A stretch of DNA of 19,679 nt, taken from positions 1 to 19,679 of the forward strand of contig CAMORE010000027.1 of NCBI GenBank assembly GCA_946623365.1, written 5' to 3'. The position numbers were made by a program, and so were the translations under genes. The notes under the pieces are model-generated. The model saw only the letters and a program-made list of their open reading frames with translations, was not told the DNA's origin and did no database searches. This DNA comes from an uncultured Acinetobacter sp. Its GTDB lineage: Bacteria; Cyanobacteriota; Vampirovibrionia; Gastranaerophilales; Gastranaerophilaceae. This document shows positions 6,471-14,878 of the stretch, piece by piece. Positions within the stretch are counted from its first letter, which is position 1. Each line of letters begins with the position of its first letter.

Positions 6471-8837
6471 TTATTTTATATCAATTACGCTGACTCCGTC
6501 TCCGCCTTCAGTGTCTTCTCCCGGTCTATATTTTGCTACATATGGTGACACTGAAATAAATTCTCTTACAGCAGATTTTAATGCGCCTGTGCCATGTCCA
6601 TGGATTATATAAACGGGACTAAGATTCGCTAAACTGGCTTTATCCAAGTATATTTCCAGTTCGTCTAATGCTTCTTCTACTTTTTGACCGCGCAAATCCA
6701 GTCTGTTTGAAATGTCGTATTTTTTTAGAGAAAAAGATGAATTTTTCTTTGTTGCGCCAAGGGGCAAATTAATTTTTTTAACTAATTGCGGGTCATAAAC
6801 AGCTAATTTTTCTTGCTTGATTTTTGTTTTAATCATACCCATTTGTATATACAATAACCCGTTTTTATCAGGTTTTGATAAAACAATAACGGGTTGATTC
6901 AGCTCTTTTATAAGAACTTTATCGTGTTGTTTTATCGTATTCCAATCTATTTCTAAATATTGGTCGCTTTCTTCAACAGAGTTCATGTTATCTCTAAAAC
7001 CTTTTTCAAGCTGTGCGAGCCTAGCATATGAACGCCTTGCAATTTTTTCGGATTTTTCTTGTCTTAATTCCGTTAAAATTTCTTTGATTGTATCTTTTGC
7101 AGACTCTAATTGTCCTTCAAATTTATCTTTAATTACTTTTAAAGATTTTTTCTTTTCTTTTTTGTGTTCATTTAGTTCTTTTTCATACTGTTTCTTTAAT
7201 TCTGAAGCTTCCTGATTTATATTTTCTGCTTCTTTTAAATTAGAATCCAATTTTTGTTGAGTTTCCTGAAGTTTTTCAACAACTACACTTGAAGAATCTC
7301 TCTGTGTAATCAGTAATTCTTTAGCTTTCCATACTAAATCTTGATCCAAACCAAGATTAGAAGCTATTGATATTGCATTACTTAAACCGGGGATACCAAT
7401 AACAAGTTTATAAGTAGGAGATAACGATTCTGTATCAAATTCAACTGATGCATTTTTAAAATACGGATCGGTATATTCTAATGTTTTTAATTCTCCATAA
7501 TGTGTAGTAATAACAGATTGTGCAGATTTTTTAACAAATTCTTTTAAAATTACCTCCGCTAAAGTTGCACCTTCTTGAGGATCTGTTCCTGCACACAGTT
7601 CATCTATAAGAATAAATGATTCGGAGTCGGCAATGTTTAATATTTCAATAATATTTTTCATATGAGAAGAAAATGTTGACAGATTTTGCAGAATGCTTTG
7701 TTCATCTCCTATGTCAGCCAAAACTTTTTCAAACGGATAGATATGAGCTTCTGCGCAAGGAAGAAACATTCCGGATTTCATCATTAAGATAAATAGTCCG
7801 ACAGTTTTTAGCGTAACAGTTTTACCGCCGGTGTTAGAACCGGTAATGATGATTGACTTATAGCCTTTACCTATCTCAAAATCATTCTCAACAATTTTTT
7901 CAACTCTGCCGATAAGCAGAGGATGACGCATTAAATCAATTTTAACAGTTTTATTTAAAGAAATGTCAGGTTGGACGGCTTGTATTTTTACTGCATATCT
8001 TGCTTTTGCAAAATATAAATCTAATTCGGAAAGCATTTGCTCCATATCAACGAGGTTGTTTATGACATCCCTGACTTCTTTACTTAATGAGGTGAGTATT
8101 CTTATAATTTCCGCATAAATTTTAGATTTAAGTTCTCTTATTTTATTGTTTAGAGGCACTATTGAAGCAGGTTCAATATAAAAAGTTCTGTTTGTTGCGG
8201 AAACATCATGGACAATACCTCCTACTTTACTTTTTGAAGATGCTTTTACTTGAAATACTATACGGTCATCACGCATTGTATATATGTTTTCTTGAAGATG
8301 TTTTTGAAACTCGGGTGAATTCATTAAACCTTGTACGGTTTTCTTAAGATTTATTTCCGTATCTTTTAATGATGAATATAATCCTTTTAATTCAGGATTT
8401 GCATTTTGTTTTACAGTTAAATTATCATCAAAGGTGTCAAAAATCTTATCTTCAAGTTCTTTATTTGTGTATAATTGCTCCGCCAATTTGCTTAATTTTG
8501 TATCAAAAGGAACATTTTCTTTCAAAAAGTTTCTGACAATTCTTGATGTTCGCATTGACTTTGCAATATCAATGAGTTCTTCTTCAACAAAATATTCACT
8601 TTTTTCTCTTAATTTTGTAAAATTTTCAATTCTTTCAATCGGGATATCGCTGCCTCTATCCAAAACCTCTTTAGCTTCGGCTGTAAGTGTCAGTTGTTCC
8701 TGAATATCTTCAACTTTGACGAACGGTGTTAAATCAAGGCATAATTGAACAGACTGCTCTGTTTTTGCATATTTAGAGAGTTCGGCTAAAATTTTATCAT
8801 ATTCCAGTGCTTTTTGTGATTTTTGGATAATTGACAT
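6471..8837 (-). CDS. mutS2: MutS2 ATPase with C-terminal Smr domain
   Basis: MutS2 lacks the mismatch-recognition domain of MutS. In characterised species it limits homologous recombination or splits collided ribosomes. The 788 residues contain the core/clamp helices (about 1-300), Walker A GSNTGGKT at 333-340, Walker B LIDEL with D412-E413, a GTDPQEGA segment, a long charged coiled coil (about 520-620), a KOW-like region (about 635-690) and the Smr nuclease-like domain from about 708, with LDLRG at 713-717 and HGHGTG at 746-751. Length and order are typical of full-length MutS2. Start is ATG 8837, immediately downstream of a -10 box with no ribosome binding site. It runs divergently from mnmG and converges on the VWA gene with only 15 bases between stops. 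Confidence 0.96.
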   Translation of the reverse strand: MSIIQKSQKALEYDKILAELSKYAKTEQSVQLCLDLTPFVKVEDIQEQLTLTAEAKEVLDRGSDIPIERIENFTKLREKSEYFVEEELIDIAKSMRTSRIVRNFLKENVPFDTKLSKLAEQLYTNKELEDKIFDTFDDNLTVKQNANPELKGLYSSLKDTEINLKKTVQGLMNSPEFQKHLQENIYTMRDDRIVFQVKASSKSKVGGIVHDVSATNRTFYIEPASIVPLNNKIRELKSKIYAEIIRILTSLSKEVRDVINNLVDMEQMLSELDLYFAKARYAVKIQAVQPDISLNKTVKIDLMRHPLLIGRVEKIVENDFEIGKGYKSIIITGSNTGGKTVTLKTVGLFILMMKSGMFLPCAEAHIYPFEKVLADIGDEQSILQNLSTFSSHMKNIIEILNIADSESFILIDELCAGTDPQEGATLAEVILKEFVKKSAQSVITTHYGELKTLEYTDPYFKNASVEFDTESLSPTYKLVIGIPGLSNAISIASNLGLDQDLVWKAKELLITQRDSSSVVVEKLQETQQKLDSNLKEAENINQEASELKKQYEKELNEHKKEKKKSLKVIKDKFEGQLESAKDTIKEILTELRQEKSEKIARRSYARLAQLEKGFRDNMNSVEESDQYLEIDWNTIKQHDKVLIKELNQPVIVLSKPDKNGLLYIQMGMIKTKIKQEKLAVYDPQLVKKINLPLGATKKNSSFSLKKYDISNRLDLRGQKVEEALDELEIYLDKASLANLSPVYIIHGHGTGALKSAVREFISVSPYVAKYRPGEDTEGGDGVSVIDIK

Positions 8838-8846
8838 TATATCAAG

Positions 8847-8874
8847 ATTATAAATAATAAAGATTTTTCTGCAA
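8847..8874 (-). promoter_or_regulatory. mutS2 promoter, near-leaderless start
   Basis: The minus strand has TTGCAG (8874-8869), 16 bases, then a perfect TATAAT (8852-8847). The predicted start is about 8840, only three bases before the ATG at 8837. A second TATAAT overlaps the ATG itself and cannot drive this start. Confidence 0.6.
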
Positions 8875-8899
8875 GGAAGATAAGTATAATAAAGAATAT

Positions 8900-8930
8900 T
8901 TGTTAATATTCAATATGTCCGTTGTATAAT
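8900..8930 (+). promoter_or_regulatory. mnmG promoter, leaderless start
   Basis: TTGTTA (8900-8905) is followed after 19 bases by a perfect TATAAT (8925-8930). The usual seven-base step from the -10 box lands exactly on the A of ATG at 8937, so the mRNA should have no 5' leader. The alternative -35 reading TGTTAA gives an 18-base spacer. Confidence 0.6.
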
Positions 8931-8936
8931 ACTACT

Positions 8937-10811
8937 ATGGCTAGTCTGGATTATATGAATAACAAATTTGACGTAATAGTTGTCGGTGCGGGGCACGCAG
9001 GTTGTGAAGCCGCAATTTCAGCTGCAAGATTAGGCTGTAATGTTTTGCTATGTACATTGAATGTTGATAATATTGCTTTGCAGCCTTGCAACCCTGCAAT
9101 CGGCGGGCCTGCAAAATCGACTCTTGTAAGGGAAATAGATGCACTGGGCGGTGTGATGGGGGAAGTTGCAGATGCTACATATATACAGATGAAAACCTTG
9201 AATTCTTCAAAAGGGCCTGCAGTAAGAGCACTCAGAGCTCAGTCTGATAAAAAAGAATATACAAGGTATATGAGAAATATTATTGAAAATATTGACAATA
9301 TATGGGTCAAACAAACTTGTATAACGGATATAAAAGTTAAAGACGGAGAAATTATCGGTGCAGCAGATGAATATGGAATAGAATATTCTTGCAGAGCAAT
9401 AATTTTAACAACAGGAACATCTCTTGAAGGGAAAATGTATGTAGGACTTCAGGCATATTCGGGAGGAAGGCTCGGAGAACGTGCAGCAATAGGGCTATCA
9501 CAATCATTAAGAGAACATGGAATTATTACAAAAAAGCTTAAAACAGGTACTCCTGCAAGAGTTGATAAAAGAACCATTGACTATTCAAAAATGACAGTTC
9601 AACCCGGAGATGAAAATTTAAGTTTTTATTCTTTTAAGCCAAACAGACCTGTCAGACAGCAGTATCCTTGCTATCTTACCAGAACTAATGAAGAAACACA
9701 TGCAATAATCAGGGCTAATCTGGATAAATCGCCAATGTACCAAGGACTTATTCAAGGTGTAGGGCCAAGGTACTGTCCTTCCATTGAAGATAAAATTGTA
9801 AGATTTGCGTCAAACCCTTCTCATCACATTTTTATTGAACCTGAAGGATTAAACACATATGAAGTTTATATCCAAGGTTTTTCAACAAGTTTACCGGCAT
9901 GTGTTCAGGTGGAAATGCTGCGTTCGCTTCCGGGACTCGAAAAGGCTCACATAATAAAACCTGCTTACGCGGTTGAATATGATTATGTTCCGGCTGTTCA
10001 AACCTTGCATTCTCTTATGTCAAAAGATATTAAAGGTCTTTTCTTTGCAGGTCAAATAAACGGTACAAGCGGATACGAAGAGGCTGCTGCACAAGGACTT
10101 GTAGCAGGAATAAATTCTGTTAATTATCTAAATAATTCCGAACCTTTAGAATTGTCAAGAGCTTCGTCTTACACAGGGACTTTAATTGATGATTTGGTAA
10201 CAAAAGATATTCAGGAGCCGTACCGAATGCTTACTTCCCGTTCAGAGTACAGACTTCTTTTAAGACAAGATAATGCTGATGAGAGATTAACAGAAATCGG
10301 GCATAAAATTGGTCTTATAGATGATGCTCAATATCAAAGATTTAAACAAAAGCAGGAAAATATACAAAAAGAGATTTTAAGACTTAACGAAACAAAACTG
10401 CCTGCGACGGAAGAAGTAAATCAAATCTTAGCAAAATATGGTGAACATATTGATAGGGGGATTCGCCTTGCTGAGATTCTTAAGCGTCCTAATATAACAT
10501 ATGAATTATTTAAAGAGCTTGATGAAGAAACAAGAATACTGAACTTAACTCGGGATATAACGGATGAAGTAGAAGTATTAATAAAGTATGACGGATACAT
10601 AAAACGTCAACTTGAGCAAGTGGAAACTTCAGAGAAACTTGAAAAATACAGAATTCCTGCAAATATTGATTATTCTCAAATAAAGCATATTTCAACGGAA
10701 ACAAGAGAAAAGTTAGAAAAAATTCGCCCGACAAATTTGGCTCAAGCATCAAGAATTGGCGGTGTAAAACCTGCTGATATTTCTGTTCTAATGGTTATGC
10801 TCGGAAAGTAA
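8937..10811 (+). CDS. mnmG: tRNA uridine-34 carboxymethylaminomethyl modification enzyme MnmG (GidA)
   Basis: With MnmE, MnmG uses FAD, NADH and methylene-tetrahydrofolate to install the carboxymethylaminomethyl group on wobble uridine 34 of certain tRNAs. The 624 residues show the FAD Rossmann motif VVGAGHAGCEAA (about 16-26), PCNPAIGGPAKSTLVREIDALGG, GTPARVDKRTIDYS, a MLTSRSEYRLLLRQDNAD segment and the C-terminal tRNA/MnmE-binding domain ending ASRIGGVKPADIS. This is full length. ATG 8937 is favoured because the promoter -10 box lies at 8925-8930; an upstream TTG at 8922 would put the -10 in the gene. An in-frame ATG at 8955 (MNNKFDVIVVG) is a shorter option. The stop is five bases from the convergent aminotransferase stop. 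mnmE is not in the window. Confidence 0.97.
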   Translation: MASLDYMNNKFDVIVVGAGHAGCEAAISAARLGCNVLLCTLNVDNIALQPCNPAIGGPAKSTLVREIDALGGVMGEVADATYIQMKTLNSSKGPAVRALRAQSDKKEYTRYMRNIIENIDNIWVKQTCITDIKVKDGEIIGAADEYGIEYSCRAIILTTGTSLEGKMYVGLQAYSGGRLGERAAIGLSQSLREHGIITKKLKTGTPARVDKRTIDYSKMTVQPGDENLSFYSFKPNRPVRQQYPCYLTRTNEETHAIIRANLDKSPMYQGLIQGVGPRYCPSIEDKIVRFASNPSHHIFIEPEGLNTYEVYIQGFSTSLPACVQVEMLRSLPGLEKAHIIKPAYAVEYDYVPAVQTLHSLMSKDIKGLFFAGQINGTSGYEEAAAQGLVAGINSVNYLNNSEPLELSRASSYTGTLIDDLVTKDIQEPYRMLTSRSEYRLLLRQDNADERLTEIGHKIGLIDDAQYQRFKQKQENIQKEILRLNETKLPATEEVNQILAKYGEHIDRGIRLAEILKRPNITYELFKELDEETRILNLTRDITDEVEVLIKYDGYIKRQLEQVETSEKLEKYRIPANIDYSQIKHISTETREKLEKIRPTNLAQASRIGGVKPADISVLMVMLGK

Positions 10812-10816
10812 ATTCC

Positions 10817-11986
10817 TTATCCGTTATTTCTTAAGCGTTCAATGAAATTCTTTAATCGCTCCATTGCAATTTTTAGGTTTTCTATTGAATAAGCATATGA
10901 AATTCTCAAGTATCCCTCTCCGCTTTCACCAAATGCGCTTCCTGGAACGGCTGCAACTCTTTCTTCTTTTAAGAATCTTGTTGCAAATTCCTCGCTTGTC
11001 ATGCCAAATTCTTTTATGCAAGGAAATACATAAAAAGCTCCATACGGTTCAAAACATTCAAGGTTCATTTCTTTAAATGCATTCATAAGAAATCTGCGTC
11101 TTTGATTGTACGCTCCACGCATCATTCTGACGTCGTTATCACCGTTTTTTAAAGCTTCAACAGCAGCATACTGGCTTGTGGTCGGAGCGCACATGATTGC
11201 AAATTGATGGATTTTTGTCATTTGCTTAATTATTTCGCTCGGACCGCAAGCATAACCCAATCTCCATCCTGTCATTGCATATGCTTTTGAGAACCCGTTT
11301 ATTAGAATAGTTCTGTCTTTCATACCCTCTATTGAAGCAATTGAGAAGTGCTCTCCTCTATAAGTCAGTGCGCTGTATATTTCATCCGACATTACATAAA
11401 TGTCTTTTTCTATACATACTTTAGCTATTTTTTCCAAGTCTTCTTTTTCCATAATTGCTCCGGTTGGGTTATTCGGATACGGAAGAATTAATACTTTTGT
11501 CTTTTCTGTTATTGCGTTAATAAGCTCTTCGGGAGTCAGTCTGAAATTGTTTTCAGCTTTAAGATTAATAATAACAGGAGTTGCACCTGCTAATACAGCA
11601 CAGGGGTAATAAGAAACATAGGCAGGCTGCGGGATTATAACTTCATCTCCTGCATTTATCATCGCACGCAATCCTATATCTATAGCCTCAGAGCCGCCAA
11701 CTGTTACAAGAACTTCATTTGCGGGATTATATTCAATACCTTGGTGTCTTTTTTGATAATTACAAATTTCTTCTCTGAGTTCTTTTAGCCCCGCATTTGA
11801 AGTATAAAAGGTTTTTCCTCTCTCAAGAGCATAAATTCCTTCATCTCGAATATGCCAAGGTGTGTCGAAATCAGGTTCTCCGACTCCTAATGATATTGCA
11901 TCTTTCATCTCTGAAACGATATCAAAAAATTTTCTTATTCCCGACGGTTTAATCTCTTTTATGGTTTTATTAAGAGGTATGCTCAT
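10817..11986 (-). CDS. PLP-dependent class I/II aminotransferase
   Basis: This fold-type I aminotransferase (389 residues, usual length) moves an amino group between an amino acid and a 2-oxo acid. Visible active-site features: N173 in YPNNPTG, D201 and Y204 in MSDEIYSA, the PLP lysine K234 in GFSKAYAMTGWRLGY, and the substrate-carboxylate arginine R361 in YLRISYA. The sequence resembles aspartate/aromatic aminotransferases of the AspB/PatA group, but substrate cannot be set from sequence; it does not look like an LL-diaminopimelate aminotransferase. Its ATG overlaps the TGA of the upstream Lrp-type gene by four bases, so the two are translated together. That arrangement suggests the regulator senses an amino acid related to the enzyme's substrate. 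Confidence 0.93.
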   Translation of the reverse strand: MSIPLNKTIKEIKPSGIRKFFDIVSEMKDAISLGVGEPDFDTPWHIRDEGIYALERGKTFYTSNAGLKELREEICNYQKRHQGIEYNPANEVLVTVGGSEAIDIGLRAMINAGDEVIIPQPAYVSYYPCAVLAGATPVIINLKAENNFRLTPEELINAITEKTKVLILPYPNNPTGAIMEKEDLEKIAKVCIEKDIYVMSDEIYSALTYRGEHFSIASIEGMKDRTILINGFSKAYAMTGWRLGYACGPSEIIKQMTKIHQFAIMCAPTTSQYAAVEALKNGDNDVRMMRGAYNQRRRFLMNAFKEMNLECFEPYGAFYVFPCIKEFGMTSEEFATRFLKEERVAAVPGSAFGESGEGYLRISYAYSIENLKIAMERLKNFIERLRNNG

Positions 11987-12465
11987 GGAGTAATAACCTC
12001 TCTTTCGTCTTTTTTAGGTTCTTCTATAATTGTTCCGTGGTCTTTATATCTTTTTAGAATAAAATGAGTTGAAGTACTTATAATACTATCCAGCGTGGAT
12101 AACTTTTCAGATACAAATCTTGCAATATCTTTTAAAGATTTTTCTTCTAATGTAACTAATAGGTCAAATCCGCCTGATATCAAATAAACATCGCGAACTT
12201 CAGGATAGTTATAAATCCTTGATGCAATTCTGTCAAAACCCTGTCCTCTCTGCGGAGTGACTTTAACTTCAATTAGAGCTGTAACTTTTTCTATTGAAGT
12301 TTTTTCCCAATTTACTAACGTATGATATCCGCAAATAACCCTTTCTTCTTCCAATTTTTGAAGTTCGTTTACAATATCAATTTCTTCTTTACCCAATCTT
12401 ACAGCAAGTTCTTTTAAATCAATTCTGCTGTTTTTTTCAATTATTGCTAAAAGTTCTTCCCTCAT
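11983..12465 (-). CDS. Lrp/AsnC-family transcriptional regulator
   Basis: The protein has an N-terminal helix-turn-helix (about 5-45, IDLKELAVRLGKEEIDIVNELQKLEEERVI split by the turn) and a C-terminal RAM ligand-binding domain (about 60-135) with the SGGFDLLV loop near 97-104, where effector amino acids bind in this family. I start it at ATG 12465, giving 160 residues, because GAAGGA (12476-12471) lies at correct spacing. A longer in-frame reading from 12522 would run through the promoter. The last 20 residues are a charged tail (PKKDEREVITP). It overlaps the aminotransferase and probably controls this two-gene operon, perhaps including its own promoter. Confidence 0.93.
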   Translation of the reverse strand: MREELLAIIEKNSRIDLKELAVRLGKEEIDIVNELQKLEEERVICGYHTLVNWEKTSIEKVTALIEVKVTPQRGQGFDRIASRIYNYPEVRDVYLISGGFDLLVTLEEKSLKDIARFVSEKLSTLDSIISTSTHFILKRYKDHGTIIEEPKKDEREVITP

Positions 12466-12493
12466 AATATTCCTTCTCTCCAATTCTGATTTG

Positions 12494-12522
12494 ATTGTAA
12501 CAAAATCTGTATATAATAGCAA
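12494..12522 (-). promoter_or_regulatory. Promoter of the lrp-aminotransferase operon
   Basis: The minus strand has TTGCTA (12522-12517), 17 bases, then TACAAT (12499-12494) with an extended -10 (TGTTACAAT). The start would be near 12487, leaving about 22 bases of leader containing the ribosome binding site. Confidence 0.65.
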
Positions 12523-12728
12523 TGCATAGTTATAACAACTTTTCGTAAAATTTAAGCATTTATTTTATAAAAATAATTGGCATTTGTATATAGTCGCCAA
12601 ATAATTTTAAAATATATATTAAAGCATTAAAAATAATGGTCGTGTTGTGTATATTTTTGATGTTGATGAAAACTCCGGAGCCCACTATTGATGTATGTTT
12701 TACACTTAATAAAATTTAAAAAAAACAC
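12523..12728. other. AT-rich intergenic stretch between lrp and the small membrane protein gene
   Basis: Together with flanking promoter DNA this is a stretch of about 325 bases without a convincing gene. It contains an inverted repeat TTGGC/GCCAA (12577-12581 and 12596-12600) around a 14-base loop, and a CTCCGGAG palindrome near 12672. A 27-codon ORF (12636-12719) has no ribosome binding site. I see no tRNA or recognisable riboswitch. Confidence 0.5.
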
Positions 12729-12757
12729 TTTACAAAAGTTCATCTGTGAGTTATCAT
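12729..12757 (+). promoter_or_regulatory. Promoter of the small FRG-motif membrane protein
   Basis: TTTACA (12729-12734), a 17-base spacer and TATCAT (12752-12757) predict a start near 12764. The -35 overlaps CTTTACAAAAG, the reverse complement of the TTTGTAAAG element seen at 5678 and 14879. Confidence 0.5.
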
Positions 12758-12791
12758 GTATGCATAGAGAATATAAAGAAAGTGTGTGATT

Positions 12792-13196
12792 ATGATTCAA
12801 CCTGTAAATGCCTTGACCCCTAAGGTATTATTTAGGGGCGATAATGTCGATCCTATTGAATCTGCTAGAAATCGGACAAAAAAGCGCATTGCAATTATTA
12901 ATGCTGCAGGTATTTCTGCTATTCTTGGTGCAGCTACAACTGCTATTGCAAGAAGTAATACCTCTTCATGGAAACATGCGGGGTATTTTGGAATAGGTGC
13001 ATCTTTAGTTTCTATGATGTTTCTGGTTCCGGGATTCCTTTATAAATCCGGCATAAATGTTACAAAGTCTGCTGATAAGGATGTTTTTGCAAAGGAAATT
13101 GATATGCCAAAAAAGTTTATTGCTGATGCAGGAGATATCTCAACAACCGCAAAAAATACAGCAAAAGCAACTATTAAGTCAATGCCGAAAATATAA
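12792..13196 (+). CDS. Small two-helix membrane protein, lineage-specific
   Basis: I recognise no family. The 134 residues have an N-terminal tail ending in KVLFRG, then two hydrophobic segments (about 32-53, RIAIINAAGISAILGAA; and about 64-85, FGIGASLVSMMFLVPGFLY), then a polar C-terminal half with several lysines and threonines. The 'FRG' opening resembles short N-terminal motifs I associate with Gastranaerophilales proteins; that link is an impression. ATG 12792 is preceded by a weak AAAGAAAG; a GTG at 12786 would add two residues. It has its own promoter and converges on the next gene with a six-base gap between stops. Function is unknown, probably at the membrane. Confidence 0.65.
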   Translation: MIQPVNALTPKVLFRGDNVDPIESARNRTKKRIAIINAAGISAILGAATTAIARSNTSSWKHAGYFGIGASLVSMMFLVPGFLYKSGINVTKSADKDVFAKEIDMPKKFIADAGDISTTAKNTAKATIKSMPKI

Positions 13197-13202
13197 TACA
13201 GA

Positions 13203-13643
13203 TTATTCATCTACCGGAGAAGATTTTCCGAGCCCAAAACCTTCTTTTGCAACTTGATATGCAGCATAAACGGCAAGTCCCCATGCCCCTGCTTTTTGCA
13301 TAAAGCCTTTTGCAGCAAGAGCTAATGCAGAGAATGATATTGGTATGATATTATCACCGAGTGAGCCAATAAAACCTTCAATAAAGCCTTTTGTTTTTCC
13401 AACCATTGGAATAATCGGGTTTTGCATTCTCATATCTGCAATTTTTTTCTGCATTTTCCCTGTAATATGGCTTTCTGATGCATTTGAACGCTTTGCTGCA
13501 ACAGCACTTTGATAAACATCAGCTGATATATTGCTTGCACCTGCAGCTGAATGATGTTTAGCAGATGCATACGCATCATAAAGTACCGCACTCATTCCTG
13601 CGACACCTGCTGTTTTACATACTATATTTGCTATCATTGCCAT
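13203..13643 (-). CDS. Small Ala/Gly-rich probable membrane protein
   Basis: No known family. The 146 residues begin with a hydrophobic alanine-rich stretch (IANIVCKTAGVAGMSAVLYDAYA, split over about 4-26), then a polar Ser/Ala/His middle, then a C-terminal hydrophobic region (about 98-135: IIPISFSALALAAKGF and AGAWGLAVYAAYQVA). Small residues dominate the hydrophobic parts, as in closely packed membrane helices. ATG 13643 has AAAGGT about nine bases upstream; a second ATG is two codons further. It follows the Asn-rich gene by 13 bases and is probably co-transcribed with it. Its end almost touches the convergent FRG-motif gene; the shared membrane character and position suggest, but do not show, a common process. 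Confidence 0.65.
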   Translation of the reverse strand: MAMIANIVCKTAGVAGMSAVLYDAYASAKHHSAAGASNISADVYQSAVAAKRSNASESHITGKMQKKIADMRMQNPIIPMVGKTKGFIEGFIGSLGDNIIPISFSALALAAKGFMQKAGAWGLAVYAAYQVAKEGFGLGKSSPVDE

Positions 13644-13656
13644 TTACATTATACCT

Positions 13657-14802
13657 TTATTTATCTTGTTTCTTTTCCGGAACGGGAATGTTCTTTACTT
13701 CTACACCTGCAGACATTTTAAGCAGTATATCCGCTGCTTGCAGTACATCTTCTTTATCTGCATTCGGATTTGATTGGATATTGTGAAGCAATTGAACAGT
13801 ATAATCATTGCCGCTTGCAAGTTGTGATGCAAATGCCGATAAAGCAGCTATTCTTACAAGCTTAGCAGGGTCCTGCATCATTTTATTAAGTAATGCATTT
13901 AAGGCTGCATCATTGTATCTGTCCTTGTCTTCATCCAATCTTTTCAAGACTTCTTTAGATGCCATTAATCTTATGTCATCATTCGGATTATTTAAGTAAT
14001 TTTCTAATGATTTAATGTACTCATCAGTAAGAGCTACAATTTTCTTTTCTTTGGTGTTTTTCTTTTCTTTTTGTGCTTCAGCAGCTCTTTCATCAATTCC
14101 GTCAATAATATTCGTTGAACGTGTCATATCTGTTTCTTTAGGTTCATTTTTGTCTGCGTACATTTTATAAGAATTTACATCAAATTGTTCGTTTAGGTTT
14201 CCGTTTTCATTATCATATGCGGGATTTATATTATTTTGCTCCGGAAAGTTTTGGTTTGCTTGTTGTTGGGGATATCCATGTTTGTTTATATTTGAGTTAT
14301 CGGTAAAATTTCTATTTTGACCGTTTATATTTTCATATGCATTAGTGTCGTTTGTTCCGTTTGGAGCATCATTAAATCCTCCGTTACCGTTACCGTTCAC
14401 TCCATAATTATAGTTATTTAAATAATATTGAGCAGGGTAAGCATTAGGGTATCCTTGTTTTATCGGATTTGTAGCTCCGTTTTGTTCATTCCTGATATTA
14501 TCTGTATTTGCATAATAAGGATTTTGTACGTTTTCAGCATAATTTGTTCCGTATTTGTCTACGCTCCCGTTTTGTATATTATAAGGGTTAACGGATTCTT
14601 TAGAAACTTCTCCATATGCGTTTTTATACGGAATTCTATTAGGAATCGAATATTGAGTTTGATTTAAATTGCCTTGAGGTATAATTCCCGCATATCCCGG
14701 ACAGGTTGTGGTTTGATTCGGACTCACATTAACTGACGGATTAGCGATTTGAATCGTTACTCCAGAATAATTCGGCTGAGGATTGAACATTGGATTTGTC
14801 AT
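13657..14802 (-). CDS. Asn-rich low-complexity protein with C-terminal HEAT-like helices
   Basis: The 381-residue protein has two unlike halves. Residues 1-235 are disordered-looking and rich in Asn (about 49 of the first 210 by my count), Tyr, Gln, Gly and Pro, with no signal peptide. Residues about 255-368 form regular amphipathic helices with HEAT/ARM-like signatures: NPNDDIRLMASKEVLKRL, DPAKLVRIAALSAFASQL and a third weaker unit. HEAT-like repeats usually bind proteins, while the N-terminal composition resembles prion-like or condensate-forming segments. ATG 14802 has AAGGTGA eight bases upstream. It is first in a two-gene unit with the 146-residue protein. Upstream is an interrupted palindrome shared with a divergent 42-codon gene. 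Function unknown; a scaffold or adaptor role is inference. Confidence 0.75.
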   Translation of the reverse strand: MTNPMFNPQPNYSGVTIQIANPSVNVSPNQTTTCPGYAGIIPQGNLNQTQYSIPNRIPYKNAYGEVSKESVNPYNIQNGSVDKYGTNYAENVQNPYYANTDNIRNEQNGATNPIKQGYPNAYPAQYYLNNYNYGVNGNGNGGFNDAPNGTNDTNAYENINGQNRNFTDNSNINKHGYPQQQANQNFPEQNNINPAYDNENGNLNEQFDVNSYKMYADKNEPKETDMTRSTNIIDGIDERAAEAQKEKKNTKEKKIVALTDEYIKSLENYLNNPNDDIRLMASKEVLKRLDEDKDRYNDAALNALLNKMMQDPAKLVRIAALSAFASQLASGNDYTVQLLHNIQSNPNADKEDVLQAADILLKMSAGVEVKNIPVPEKKQDK

Positions 14803-14844
14803 AACAAAGTCACCTTTTTTAACACACTATATTTATATAAAGTA

Positions 14845-14873
14845 TTATCTTACGGAAAAATTGCGTAATATAA
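14845..14873. promoter_or_regulatory. Interrupted palindrome, candidate operator
   Basis: TTATCTTACG (14845-14854), a nine-base spacer and CGTAATATAA (14864-14873) form half-sites that match at nine of ten positions with 19-base centre spacing, as expected for a dimeric regulator on one face of DNA. It lies in the 178-base spacer between the divergent Asn-rich and 42-codon genes. Confidence 0.4.
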
Positions 14874-14878
14874 GGAGT

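Noticed and set aside
6449..6477. AAAATAA/TTATTTT inverted repeat between VWA and mutS2 as a two-way terminator
   Set aside because: The arms are all A/T, include the two stop codons and have a 15-base loop, so the hairpin would be too weak.
12577..12600. TTGGC/GCCAA inverted repeat as a terminator
   Set aside because: Only five pairs around a 14-base loop, with a mixed ATAATTTT tail instead of a T run.
12636..12719. A 27-codon ORF (MVVLCIFLML...) in the lrp spacer
   Set aside because: No ribosome binding site, no terminator after it, and rather hydrophobic text expected by chance in AT-rich DNA.
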